In this document: positions 29,151 through 37,653 of the stretch, in pieces
Layout: each line of letters opens with the position of its first letter
Position numbering within the stretch: the stretch's first letter is position 1
Source: Massilia sp. PAMC28688
GTDB lineage: Bacteria > Pseudomonadota > Gammaproteobacteria > Burkholderiales > Burkholderiaceae_D
Length of the DNA: 64,000 nt
Direction of reading: 5' to 3'
Assembly: GCF_019443445.1 (NCBI RefSeq)
Contig: NZ_CP080378.1
Span: 1,984,001-2,048,000 of the forward strand
Program-made: the position numbers and the translations under genes
The notes under the pieces: model-generated
Told to the model about the DNA's origin: nothing
What the model saw: only the letters and a program-made list of their open reading frames with translations
Databases searched by the model: none

Positions 29151-30032
29151 ATGCTGAAGACTGAAACTCCCGATTCGCGGCATGCCGACCTGGACCTGTA
29201 TTCGACCGACAAGCTGGTGGCCGCTCTGGTGGACGACCAGTTCCATGCGGTCGATGCCGTGAAGACTGCCGCCGCTGCCATCGCCCAGGCAGTCGACGCC
29301 GCCCTGCCGCGCATCGAGGCCGGCGGGCGCCTGATTTACGTGGGCGCGGGCACCTCCGGCCGCCTGGGCGTGCTCGACAGCGTGGAACTCTACCCGACTT
29401 TTTCCTGGCCGCATGACCGCGCCATTGCCTTGCTCGCCGGTGGCAGCGAAGCCATGTTCGTGGCCGTGGAGGGCGCGGAAGACGACTCTCCCATGGGTGC
29501 GGCCGACTTGCGCGAAGTCCATCCTGCTGCAAACGATGTGGTCTTGCTGCTGGCCGCGTCCGGTGGCACGCCCTACGTGCTGGGCGCCCTGCGTGCGGCC
29601 AAGGCGGCTGGCTGCCTCACCATTGGCTTTGCCAACAACCCCGGCGCACCGGTGGTGACGGAGGCCGAGATCGGCATCACACTCGATACCGGCGCCGAAG
29701 TTATTTCCGGCAGCACCCGGCTGAAGGCTGGTTCATCCCAAAAAATGGCGCTGAACACTTTTTCCAGTGCCTTGATGGTGCGTTTGAACAAAGTTTACGG
29801 CAACCTGATGGTAGACTTGAAGCCAACCAACGCCAAGCTGGTGGCGCGCGCAGTTCGCCTGACGATGTTCGCCACCGGCGCCGATGAAGTTGCGGCGCGC
29901 GCGGTGCTGGAAAAGTGCAACTTCCATGTCAAGGTCGCCATCGTGGCCCTGACCAAAAAAACCAGTATCGACCAGGCCCGGGGGCTGCTCGAGGCGGCGC
30001 ACGGCAGTGTCCGCCAGGCGTTGTCCATGTAG
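29151..30032 (+). CDS. murQ: N-acetylmuramic acid 6-phosphate etherase MurQ
   Basis: A 293-residue SIS-domain enzyme that cleaves the D-lactyl ether of MurNAc-6-P to give GlcNAc-6-P, a core step of cell-wall sugar recycling. Motifs are RLIYVGAGTSGRLGVLDSVELYPTF, VEGAEDDSPMGAADL, ASGGTPYVLGAL, GFANNPGAPV and STRLKAGSSQKMALNTFSSA. AAGGG precedes the ATG at five bases. It is the first gene of the recycling island, followed 31 bp later by the AmpG-like permease. Confidence 0.96.
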   Translation: MLKTETPDSRHADLDLYSTDKLVAALVDDQFHAVDAVKTAAAAIAQAVDAALPRIEAGGRLIYVGAGTSGRLGVLDSVELYPTFSWPHDRAIALLAGGSEAMFVAVEGAEDDSPMGAADLREVHPAANDVVLLLAASGGTPYVLGALRAAKAAGCLTIGFANNPGAPVVTEAEIGITLDTGAEVISGSTRLKAGSSQKMALNTFSSALMVRLNKVYGNLMVDLKPTNAKLVARAVRLTMFATGADEVAARAVLEKCNFHVKVAIVALTKKTSIDQARGLLEAAHGSVRQALSM

Positions 30033-30063
30033 GCTCCCAGTTCTGTTCGATCGCGAAAGAGTT

Positions 30064-31338
30064 ATGCAAAAAGAACAGACACAAAGCCCGTGGAGCTGGA
30101 TTCCGTCGCTGTACTTCCTGCAGGCATTGCCATACGTGGTGGTCATGACCCTGTCGACCATCATCTACAAGGCGCGCGGCATCGGCAATGATGAGATGGC
30201 CTTTTATACCAGCATGCTGTACTTGCCATGGGTTATCAAGCCCCTGTGGTCCCCGCTGGTGGAACTGTTCAGTACCAAGCGCACCTGGACTGTCGTCTTG
30301 CAACTGATCATTGGTATCTCCCTGGTGGTGACGGGTTTTGCCATGCAATTGCCGAATTTTTTTATCATCAGTATCGCGGTCTTGTGGGTCATGGCCTTTG
30401 CTTCCGCGACGCACGATATTGCTGCCGATGGCTTCTACATGCTGGGGCTCAAGGAACACCAGCAGGCTGCCTTTGTGGGGGTGCGCAGCACGTTCTACCG
30501 GATTGCGACCATTGCCGGCGGTGGCGTCCTGGCCTGGCTGGGCGGGGAACTAACCAAGCGCACGGGCGACGCCGGCTTTGCCTGGTCGGTCGTGTTCTTT
30601 GTGTTGGCGGGCATTTTTATCGCCTTGTTCGCCTACCACGCTTACAGGCTGCCGCGCCCGGCCGACGACAAGGCCGTTGTCGTCACTGACAATACGGCCA
30701 AGGAATTCGTCGCCACCTTTGTCTCGTTTTTCAAAAAACCTGAAATCTGGCTCATTCTCGGCTTCATCCTCACGTACCGCCTGGGCGAATCCCAGCTGCT
30801 CAAGATGGCCATCCCCTTCATGATGGATCCTGCCGCCAAGGGTGGACTGGGGCTGACCACGGAACAGGTCGGCCTCGCTTACGGCACCATCGGCATCATC
30901 GCCCTGACCATCGGCGGCCTGCTGGGCGGCTACTTCATCTCCCGCGTCGGCTTGAAGCGCGCCCTGTGGCCAATGGTGTTTGCGGTCCACACGCCGGACC
31001 TGATCTTCGTTTATATGTCCAGTACCCTGCCGGATAGTTTCGTCCTCATCACCGCATGCCTGGCCATTGAGCAGATGGGCTATGGCTTCGGCTTTACCGC
31101 ACTGATGATGTTTATGATCATGGTGTCGCAGGGCGAGCATAAAACCGCCCATTACTCCATCTGCACCGGCCTCATGGCGCTGGGCATGATGGTGCCCGGC
31201 ATGTACAGCGGCCGGGTGCAGGAATTCCTCGGTTACCAGAATTTCTTTATTTATGTGTGCCTGATGACGCTGCCTGCATTCCTCATGGCCGCCCTGGTCA
31301 GGATTGATCCGGAGTTCGGCAAGAAAACACCTGAATGA
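30064..31338 (+). CDS. ampG: AmpG-type muropeptide permease (MFS)
   Basis: A 424-residue major-facilitator protein with 12 predicted membrane helices. The early segment SLYFLQALPYVVVMTLSTIIYKARG, the second-helix loop SMLYLPWVIKPLWSPLVELF and ASATHDIAADGFYML match the AmpG family, which imports GlcNAc-anhydroMurNAc peptides. The context next to murQ supports muropeptide import. AmpG of E. coli is longer; this is the shorter form. Related transporters carry siderophores or peptides, so the exact substrate is inferred. Confidence 0.82.
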   Translation: MQKEQTQSPWSWIPSLYFLQALPYVVVMTLSTIIYKARGIGNDEMAFYTSMLYLPWVIKPLWSPLVELFSTKRTWTVVLQLIIGISLVVTGFAMQLPNFFIISIAVLWVMAFASATHDIAADGFYMLGLKEHQQAAFVGVRSTFYRIATIAGGGVLAWLGGELTKRTGDAGFAWSVVFFVLAGIFIALFAYHAYRLPRPADDKAVVVTDNTAKEFVATFVSFFKKPEIWLILGFILTYRLGESQLLKMAIPFMMDPAAKGGLGLTTEQVGLAYGTIGIIALTIGGLLGGYFISRVGLKRALWPMVFAVHTPDLIFVYMSSTLPDSFVLITACLAIEQMGYGFGFTALMMFMIMVSQGEHKTAHYSICTGLMALGMMVPGMYSGRVQEFLGYQNFFIYVCLMTLPAFLMAALVRIDPEFGKKTPE

Positions 31339-31399
31339 CGCTTTTGCTTTATGCTCTGCCTGCAAAAAAAAATGGCAGACTCGATAAGAAGGATTGGTT

Positions 31400-33052
31400 T
31401 TGCAGCCTAATTTAAAGAAACGCGCGTTTGCGCTGGCCGGGATCACGGGAGCGCTGACGCTGGGTGGCCTCATGGCCAGTTGCACGACAACTCCCCCTGC
31501 GCCCGTCAAGCCTGCGAAGCCGGTGCCCAAGCCGGCGCCCAAGCCGGTGCCCGGCACCGGACCGGTCCCGCCCCAGGCTGGCGCCCTGCAGCTCAACGCT
31601 CCGGCAGCGCCGCGTGAATTTCGCGCTGCGTGGGTGTCCACCGTGGCCAATATCGACTGGCCGAGCAAGCCCAATCTGCCCGCCGGTGAGCAGCAGGCCG
31701 AGGCCATTGCTATCCTGGACCGCGCCAGGGCCATGAACCTCAACGCCATCGTGCTGCAGGTGCGCCCCGGCGCCGACGCCATCTACGCTTCCGACATCGA
31801 ACCGTGGAGCGAATACGTCAGCGGCACCCAGGGCAAGCCACCGCAGCCCTGGTACGACCCCCTCAAGTTCTGGGTCACCCAGGCGCATGCGCGCGGGCTG
31901 GAGCTGCACGCCTGGTTCAATCCTTACCGCGCGCGCCACGCCACGGCCAAGTCGCCCAACGCCCATAACCACGTGTCCAAAACCCTGCCGCAGGCAGTCA
32001 AGACCTATGGCCGCTACCAGTGGATGGACCCGGCCGAGGAAGCCGCGTCGCGCCAGACGCTGGCCGTCATTCTCGATGTGGTCAAGCGTTACGACATCGA
32101 TGGCGTGCACATTGACGACTATTTTTATCCGTATCCGATTGAGGCGGGCCCCGAAGGCGCGCTTGATGGCGCTGGCGGCGGCAAGGGCGACGTCGACTTT
32201 CCCGACCAGCCGGCGTGGCAGCGCTACATCAGCGGCGGCGGCACGCTCACGCGGGCCGACTGGCGGCGCCAGAATGTGAACCAGCTGATCGAGTCGCTGT
32301 ACAAGGGCATCCGCGCCGAAAAGAGCTGGGTACGCTTCGGCATCAGCCCCTTTGGCATCGGCCGTCCCGACCGCCGGCCCCCCGGCATCATCGGCTTTAG
32401 CCAGTACGACCGCCTGTATGCGGACGCCGAGCTGTGGCTGCAGAACGGCTGGGTCGACTACTTTTCGCCGCAGCTGTACTGGCCCATTGCCCAGGCGCCG
32501 CAGGCGTATGGCGTGCTGCTTGATTACTGGCACACCCAGAATCCGCACGGGCGCCATATCTGGCCCGGCCTGTTCACCAGCCGCATTGGTGCTGCCACCC
32601 GCGCGTACACACCGGATGAAATCGTGCAGCAGATCGGGGTCACCCGTACCCGTGCGGCGGCCAGCGGTCATGTCCACTTCAGCATGATCGCGCTGATGCA
32701 GAACCGCCAGGGGATCAGCGACCAGCTCAAGGCTGGCCATTACGCTACCGCGGCCCTGGTGCCGGCGTCGCCATGGCTTGGCAGCGGCGCGCCGGATGCA
32801 CCCACGGTCAGCATCAAGCGTACCGGCACGGCACTCAGGCTCAAGCTGGCCAGCGCCAAACCCGTCACGCATTACGCGATCTGGTCGCGTCATGGCGCCA
32901 GCTGGCGCTTTGCGGTCGCTCCTGCCAAGGACAGCGAATGGACCGCGCCCGAGGACGCCGACGCCTTTGTGGTCAGTGCCATCGACCGTATTGGCAACGA
33001 GAGCGCGCGAGTGAGCATCATGGAGTCCAGGCCCGCCGCCAGGGCCGCGTAA
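31400..33052 (+). CDS. GHL10 glycosyl hydrolase lipoprotein, DigH-like
   Basis: A 550-residue exported protein with a TTG start: AAGAAGGA lies six bases before this TTG, while another TTG two codons upstream abuts the Shine-Dalgarno. A signal peptide and a weak lipobox (GLMASC), then a Pro/Lys linker, precede the GHL10 barrel (FRAAWVSTVANIDWPSKPNL, NAIVLQVRPGADAIYASDIEPWSEY, GLELHAWFNPYRARH, YDIDGVHIDDYFYPYP, VDYFSPQLYWPI). E. coli DigH (YddW) of this family hydrolyses peptide-free glycan strands. A beta domain follows at about 455-545. Inside the island it would fragment denuded peptidoglycan. Confidence 0.85.
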   Translation: MQPNLKKRAFALAGITGALTLGGLMASCTTTPPAPVKPAKPVPKPAPKPVPGTGPVPPQAGALQLNAPAAPREFRAAWVSTVANIDWPSKPNLPAGEQQAEAIAILDRARAMNLNAIVLQVRPGADAIYASDIEPWSEYVSGTQGKPPQPWYDPLKFWVTQAHARGLELHAWFNPYRARHATAKSPNAHNHVSKTLPQAVKTYGRYQWMDPAEEAASRQTLAVILDVVKRYDIDGVHIDDYFYPYPIEAGPEGALDGAGGGKGDVDFPDQPAWQRYISGGGTLTRADWRRQNVNQLIESLYKGIRAEKSWVRFGISPFGIGRPDRRPPGIIGFSQYDRLYADAELWLQNGWVDYFSPQLYWPIAQAPQAYGVLLDYWHTQNPHGRHIWPGLFTSRIGAATRAYTPDEIVQQIGVTRTRAAASGHVHFSMIALMQNRQGISDQLKAGHYATAALVPASPWLGSGAPDAPTVSIKRTGTALRLKLASAKPVTHYAIWSRHGASWRFAVAPAKDSEWTAPEDADAFVVSAIDRIGNESARVSIMESRPAARAA

Positions 33053-33966
33053 TGACGCACGGCGCCGGCCTGGGTATCGATGCGGGCGGCACGCGCACCC
33101 GCTGGGCGCTCGCCGGCAGCGATGGCGCCATAGTGGCCGAAGGCGAAGTTGGCGGCTTGTCAGGCCTGCAGCTTGCGAGCGAGGCTGGCCGCCACGCGGT
33201 GCAGGCCACGCTGACGCAGCTGGCGGCCGATGTGCATGTGCATTCCCGCGTTGCTGCCATCCGCGCCGGTGTTACCGGCATGGGCGACGGCGCCCTGCTG
33301 CATGCGCAGCTGGCGGCCCTGTTTTCGCTCCCGCCAGCAGCAATTGACCTGTCGAGCGACATCGAAATTGCCTACCTGGCCAGCTTTGCGCCAGGCGAGG
33401 GATACCTGGTCTATTCCGGCACCGGCTCGATTGGCGCCTTTATCGATACCGATGGCCAGTTCCACCGTGCCGGCGGGCGCGGCGTGCTGCTCGACGATGG
33501 CGGTGGCGGCTACTGGATCGCGCGCGAAGCGCTGCGCCACATCTGGCGCGGCGAGGACGAGGAACCGGGACGCTGGCGCACCTCGCCCATGGCGCATGCC
33601 GTGTTTGCGCAGATCGGCGGTGACGACTGGGCCCTGTCGCGCCAGTTCATGTATGGACAGGAGCGCGGTGCCATCGGCAAGCTGGCGCTGGCCGTCGCCG
33701 CCAGCGCCGACAACGACCCGGTCGCGGCGGCCATCCTGGCCCGGGCCGGGGGCGAACTGGCGCGGCTGGCGCTGGCGCTGTGCCAGCGATTTGGCCCACG
33801 GCCGCTGGTACTGGCCGGGCGCGCTGCCTTTATCCACGCTTCGATTCAAGTGGCAATGCGCAAAGCGCTGCCCGATGCGCTAAGCTTGACGCATACAGCC
33901 GCGCCTGCACACCATGCAGCTGCCCGCATTGCCGCCAACGCCACCACGATTCGACCTACGCCATGA
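33052..33966 (+). CDS. BadF/BcrA-type ATPase, N-acetylglucosamine or N-acetylmuramate kinase
   Basis: A 304-residue sugar kinase of the ASKHA fold. Phosphate-1 motif is LGIDAGGTRTRWALAG at the N-terminus, phosphate-2 and adenosine regions are YLVYSGTGSIGAFID and RPLVLAGRAAFIH, and the loop GGRGVLLDDGGGGYWIAREAL is typical of the BadF family GlcNAc kinases. The clostridial kinase MurK of this family phosphorylates both GlcNAc and MurNAc; that dual activity would feed MurQ here, since no anmK is visible. The ATG overlaps the previous stop by one base (TAATG) and the amidase start by 4 bp. Confidence 0.87.
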   Translation: MTHGAGLGIDAGGTRTRWALAGSDGAIVAEGEVGGLSGLQLASEAGRHAVQATLTQLAADVHVHSRVAAIRAGVTGMGDGALLHAQLAALFSLPPAAIDLSSDIEIAYLASFAPGEGYLVYSGTGSIGAFIDTDGQFHRAGGRGVLLDDGGGGYWIAREALRHIWRGEDEEPGRWRTSPMAHAVFAQIGGDDWALSRQFMYGQERGAIGKLALAVAASADNDPVAAAILARAGGELARLALALCQRFGPRPLVLAGRAAFIHASIQVAMRKALPDALSLTHTAAPAHHAAARIAANATTIRPTP

Positions 33967-35327
33967 AGATACTGATTCCTGTCCTGCTCACCGCCATCCT
34001 GGCCGGCTGCGCATCGCCGCCACCGCCGCCCCCCAAGCGTGTGCCTAAGCCTACTGCGGTCAAGCCGGCTGTCCCGGTCGCGCAGGGCATCGACATCGAC
34101 CGCACCACGTATTCAGCGCTCGGGCAGAGCAGCCGGGTCAAGTTCGTGATCCTGCATTACACGGTGTCCAACTTGCCGACGTCGATCAAGATCCTCACCC
34201 AGCAGACGGTCAGCAGCCACTACCTGCTGACCGATGAAGTCCCGCCGCGCATTTATGGCCTGGTTGACGAGACGCGCCAGTCCAATCACGCCGGTGTCTC
34301 GCACTGGAAGAACTTCACGCTCCTTAATGGCAGCTCGATCGGTATCGAGATTGTCCATCCCGGTTTTACGGAAGGCCCCAACGGGCGTATCTGGCATCCC
34401 TATCCACAGGCCCAGATCGACCGCCTGATCGTGCTGCTCAAGGATATCGTGGCGCGCCACCAGATCCCGCCCGAGAATATCCTCGGCCACGTCGACATTG
34501 CGCCCACGCGCAAGCAGGACCCGGGGCCGATGTTCCCGTGGTACCAGCTGGCCCAGCACGGCCTGATCGTGTGGCCGGATGCGGCCCGCGTGGCCTCGGC
34601 GCTGGCGGTCTATGCGCCGCAGGCACCTGACGTGGTGTGGTTCCAGCAGCGGCTGGCGCACTTTGGCTATGTGCTGCCGGTTACCGGGGAACTGGACAGG
34701 CTTACCCGCGCCACGATTGCGGCGTTCCAGATGAAATACCGCCCGAGCAGCTTCGATGGCACGCCGGACGCCCATACGGCCGCCATCCTGTGGGCCATCA
34801 CGCCGGACTTCAAGGAGCCGCCCCCGGCGCCGCCGGTCACCAGGACCTTCCAGGTCATTATTCCGCCTGCGGCCACCACGCCACCTGCCATTCCGGCTAC
34901 GCCTGTGACACCAGCCACGCCAACAACGCCGGCGGTGCCGCCGGCCACCCCGGCGTCGGTCTTGCCAGGCACGCAGCTTCCGCCATCGGCTCCCGCGACG
35001 CCTGCCGCGCCACCGGTCCAGGTAACGCCGGCCGTGCCGCCAGCGCCCGGCACGGCGCCGGCCCCCATCCCACCAGCGCCGGCTACCGTGCCGCAGCCTG
35101 CACCTGCAGTCCCAGCACCCGCCGTGGTACCGCAAACGGCGCCTCCGGCGAGCACACCGGTGCCACAGGCCGCGCCTCCGGCGCTCGTACCTGCCCGGCC
35201 GGCGACGCCACCGGCGGGCGACGCGTTAGCGCCGCAGCAGCAGGGTGTCGTACCCGATCCGGCTGCGCCGCCCGCCGGCACCGCGCCGCAGCCCTCACCC
35301 GGCACGCCGGTACCACCAGCTGCCTGA
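33963..35327 (+). CDS. AmiD/AmpD-like N-acetylmuramoyl-L-alanine amidase lipoprotein
   Basis: A 454-residue lipoprotein (lipobox ILAGC) with an amidase_2 zinc domain at about residues 55-215: VKFVILHYTVSN (first Zn His H65), the substrate loop HAGVSHWKNFTLLNGSSIGIE, and the second zinc region GHVDIAPTRKQDPGPMFPW. A peptidoglycan_binding_1 domain follows at about 222-280 (VVWFQQRLAHFGYVLPVTGELDRLTRATIAAFQMKYRP). The last 160 residues are almost only Pro, Ala, Thr and Val in repeats, likely an extended, unstructured wall-spanning tail. It removes stem peptides from MurNAc. Confidence 0.92.
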   Translation: MKILIPVLLTAILAGCASPPPPPPKRVPKPTAVKPAVPVAQGIDIDRTTYSALGQSSRVKFVILHYTVSNLPTSIKILTQQTVSSHYLLTDEVPPRIYGLVDETRQSNHAGVSHWKNFTLLNGSSIGIEIVHPGFTEGPNGRIWHPYPQAQIDRLIVLLKDIVARHQIPPENILGHVDIAPTRKQDPGPMFPWYQLAQHGLIVWPDAARVASALAVYAPQAPDVVWFQQRLAHFGYVLPVTGELDRLTRATIAAFQMKYRPSSFDGTPDAHTAAILWAITPDFKEPPPAPPVTRTFQVIIPPAATTPPAIPATPVTPATPTTPAVPPATPASVLPGTQLPPSAPATPAAPPVQVTPAVPPAPGTAPAPIPPAPATVPQPAPAVPAPAVVPQTAPPASTPVPQAAPPALVPARPATPPAGDALAPQQQGVVPDPAAPPAGTAPQPSPGTPVPPAA

Positions 35328-35926
35328 TGCAGATCGAGGCCATTGGCAGCAGTGGCGAGTTCCGGCACCTTTCCACCATCGCCGGCATTGCGGTCGACCT
35401 GCGCTACGCGACCCCGCATAATTTTGCGGGGCGCGATCTGTACTCACCATTTGACTGCGCCTGGCTGCATCGGGAAGCGGCCGCAGGCCTGGAACAGGTT
35501 GTGGCCTGGCTCGCCGCCGCGCGCCCCGGCTGCACCGCCCTGGTGCTGGACGCGCTGCGCCCGCAGCGCGTCCAGGAACAGCTGTGGGACACGCTCGACG
35601 GCACGGGCTTGCAGATGTACCTGGCCGAGCCGGCCCGCGGCTCCATTCATTCCTTCGGCATGGCACTCGACATCACGCTGCTTGACGCCGACGGCAATGA
35701 GCTGGACATGGGCACGGGCTTCGATGACCTCAGCGAGCGTTCGCAACCGGTCCTCGAAAGCCATTTCCTGGCGCGCGGCGAACTGACCGCGCGGCAGATC
35801 GCCAACCGCCAGCTGCTGCGCGAGGCCATGGCCCAGGGCGGCTTTGCCGGCATTGCCAGCGAGTGGTGGCACTACGATTGTGGCAACCGCGACCTGGTGC
35901 GGGCGACTTACCAGCGCATTCTCTAG
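35327..35926 (+). CDS. ddpX: D-alanyl-D-alanine dipeptidase, VanX/DdpX family
   Basis: A 199-residue zinc dipeptidase. The full VanX set is visible: R78 in LDALRPQRVQE, H108 and D115 in SIHSFGMALD, and E179 with H182 in SEWWHYD. There is no signal peptide, so it acts in the cytosol on D-Ala-D-Ala or related dipeptides released from wall peptides. The ATG overlaps the amidase stop by one base (TGATG). In non-resistant bacteria such enzymes serve D-Ala scavenging; no vanH, vanA or vanRS genes are present. Confidence 0.93.
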   Translation: MQIEAIGSSGEFRHLSTIAGIAVDLRYATPHNFAGRDLYSPFDCAWLHREAAAGLEQVVAWLAAARPGCTALVLDALRPQRVQEQLWDTLDGTGLQMYLAEPARGSIHSFGMALDITLLDADGNELDMGTGFDDLSERSQPVLESHFLARGELTARQIANRQLLREAMAQGGFAGIASEWWHYDCGNRDLVRATYQRIL

Positions 35927-36004
35927 GCACTTTCCCCGGGCCGCCCGCGCCGCTGGCATCCAGATCAATCTTTCCTCACAAAAAACTTTCCAAATTTCAT
36001 TAGT

Positions 36005-36061
36005 TGTCATAATATGCTTTGACATTTTATGTCTGCGCGTTATACTTTGACATATTATGTC
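36005..36061 (+). promoter_or_regulatory. Promoter with palindromic operators for the PspA/flotillin operon
   Basis: A strong sigma-70 promoter: TTGACA (36019-36024), 16 bp, TATACT (36041-36046). Two 13-bp palindromes flank it: GACATTTTATGTC (36021-36033) on the -35 side and GACATATTATGTC (36049-36061) at the predicted transcript start, 28 bp centre to centre. A degenerate third copy with core CATAATATG lies at 36008-36016. The placement suits a repressor blocking polymerase. The surrounding 36000-36060 is AT-rich in an otherwise GC-rich region. Confidence 0.75.
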
Positions 36062-36115
36062 GTACGCGCCCCGCCTGCGGGATCATTGAAGTGCCGACTC
36101 GTGCAAGGATGTGTC

Positions 36116-36544
36116 ATGGAAGTGGCGAAGAAACAGATGATGGACATTGAACAGGCGCTGGCATTGCGCATTGGTTCGGTGGGGGTGAGCAGCACGCTGC
36201 TGCCGCCTGGCGACGACCAGGGCGTGCCCGTGATGCGCTTTTGCATCGAAGGGCTGGAAGAGTTGCCGGTGTTCGTCACCGGCTCGCCCAGCCAGGTCCT
36301 GTGCATCTGCTACCTGTGGACCGAAGAGGAAATCCGCCCCGAGCGCCGCGCCGACATGCTCGAAGCGATGATGGACCTGAACATGGCCATCCCGCTGTCC
36401 AATTTCGGGCGCCTGGGCGGGCATTACGTGCTGTTCGGCTCCCTGGCGCATGACGCCAGCGCCGCCAGCATCGCCACCGACGTGGCAATGGTTGCCGACA
36501 ATGCGTTCGAAGCCCTGGACGTCTTTACCGAATTTCTCAAATAA
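36116..36544 (+). CDS. DUF2170 family protein (YjfI-like)
   Basis: A 142-residue soluble acidic protein of the DUF2170 family (MRFCIEGLEELPVFVTGSPSQVLCICYLW, RADMLEAMMDLNMAIPLSNFGRLGGHYVLFGSL). Its E. coli relative YjfI is encoded beside the PspA paralogue YjfJ, as here. Function is unknown. AAGGA lies seven bases before the chosen ATG; the open frame upstream runs through the promoter and was rejected. It is the first gene of a seven-gene operon, ten bases before pspA. Confidence 0.88.
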   Translation: MEVAKKQMMDIEQALALRIGSVGVSSTLLPPGDDQGVPVMRFCIEGLEELPVFVTGSPSQVLCICYLWTEEEIRPERRADMLEAMMDLNMAIPLSNFGRLGGHYVLFGSLAHDASAASIATDVAMVADNAFEALDVFTEFLK

Positions 36545-36554
36545 GGAGAGCATC

Positions 36555-37268
36555 ATGGCTGTCTTTTCCAAGATCCTGACAATGCTGCGCGGCGACGTGC
36601 GCGAGATCGGGCAAAGCATCGTTGACAACAATGCCAACCGCATCTACGAGCAGGAAATCGTGGAAGCAAAGGCCCACGTGGCCACGGCGCGCCAGGACCT
36701 GACCGCCGTCATGGCCAAGGAAATGCAGGCAACGCGCGAAATCGAGCGCCTGGCAGGCGAAGTGCGCCGCTTCGAAGCGCTGGCGCTGGAAGCGCTGCAC
36801 AAGAAGCAGGACGCCCTGGCCGAGGAAGTGGCCGCCAAGGTGGCCGACATCGAAGTGGCCCTGGCCGAGCAGACCGCCGCGCGCGATACCTTTGCCGGCC
36901 ACATCGTGCGCCTGAAAGGCTTGATCCGCAATGCCGAAACCACGCTGCGCGAGCACGAGCGCGAGCTGGCAATGGCCAAGACCACCGAAAGCGTGTACCG
37001 CGCCACGGCCACCATCTCGAACAGCATGGGCAGCAGCGGCTCGAAGCTAATGAGCGCCAAGGAATCGCTCGAACGCATCAAGCAGCGCCACCAGGACACG
37101 GCCGACCGCATGGAAGCGGCCGACGTGCTGGAAGGCGAAATGGGGCACAAGGCGCTGGAGCGCAAGCTGGAAGCGGCCGGCATCGGCGCGACCGCCAGCC
37201 GCACCTCGGAAGTGATGGCGCGCCTGCACGCAAAGGCGCAGCAATCCGGCGGCGCCAAGCCGGAATAG
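36555..37268 (+). CDS. PspA/IM30 (Vipp1/ESCRT-III-like) family protein
   Basis: A 237-residue PspA-family protein, nearly all coiled coil (about 30-190), with an N-terminal amphipathic helix (FSKILTMLRGDVREIGQSIVD) that in this family inserts into membranes. Heptad-rich segments run through VAKEMQATREIERLAGEVRRFEALALEALHKK and ESLERIKQRHQDTADRMEAAD. Family members form rods and rings that repair or remodel membranes. It corresponds to YjfJ rather than classical PspA: no pspF, pspB or pspC is near. AAGGAG precedes the ATG. Confidence 0.92.
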   Translation: MAVFSKILTMLRGDVREIGQSIVDNNANRIYEQEIVEAKAHVATARQDLTAVMAKEMQATREIERLAGEVRRFEALALEALHKKQDALAEEVAAKVADIEVALAEQTAARDTFAGHIVRLKGLIRNAETTLREHERELAMAKTTESVYRATATISNSMGSSGSKLMSAKESLERIKQRHQDTADRMEAADVLEGEMGHKALERKLEAAGIGATASRTSEVMARLHAKAQQSGGAKPE

Positions 37269-37277
37269 GGGGACGGC

Positions 37278-37619
37278 ATGGTACGCAGTTCCGCGCGCTG
37301 GAGTGGGTCCGACGCTGCCCTGCGCTCGGTGCAGGTGGCCTTTGACGTCGAAAAGCAGGTGATCGATGCGGTGCGCTACGCCGCCTTCAAGAACCAGCTC
37401 TCGCCGTCCGACCAGATCCGCACCATCCTGGGCCTGCCCTGCACCACCAGGCCGGTGCGCCCGCGCCTGACCGTCACCCTCAGCGACGCCGACTACGCGC
37501 TGCTGGGCCAGCGCTTCGGCCTCGCACCGGAGGACAAGCGCAAGATCAAGGATGCCTTGCACGAGACCCTGATCGCCTTTGCCCGGGAACAGAAGGCGCC
37601 CGGCATTGGCCAGATGTGA
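37278..37619 (+). CDS. Tandem ribbon-helix-helix-like small protein, candidate regulator
   Basis: A 113-residue protein not assigned to a known family. Two segments each show a strand-helix-helix order like ribbon-helix-helix DNA-binding units: residues 16-51 (RSVQVAFDV, EKQVIDAVRYAAFKNQL, SPSDQIRTILGL) and 63-103 (RLTVTLS, DADYALLGQRFG, APEDKRKIKDALHETLIAFA). Predicted charge is basic. If correct, it could bind the GACAT-N3-ATGTC palindromes at the operon promoter. The fold reading is by eye and unverified. A GGGGGA precedes the ATG. It lies between pspA and the NfeD-like gene. Confidence 0.6.
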   Translation: MVRSSARWSGSDAALRSVQVAFDVEKQVIDAVRYAAFKNQLSPSDQIRTILGLPCTTRPVRPRLTVTLSDADYALLGQRFGLAPEDKRKIKDALHETLIAFAREQKAPGIGQM

Positions 37620-37653
37620 TGTCGCCTAGACCAACCAATAAGGCATTTTCCGC

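Noticed and set aside
35327..35926. Vancomycin-resistance gene cluster suggested by the VanX-type dipeptidase
   Set aside because: No ligase, dehydrogenase or sensor/regulator genes accompany it, and the context is wall recycling.
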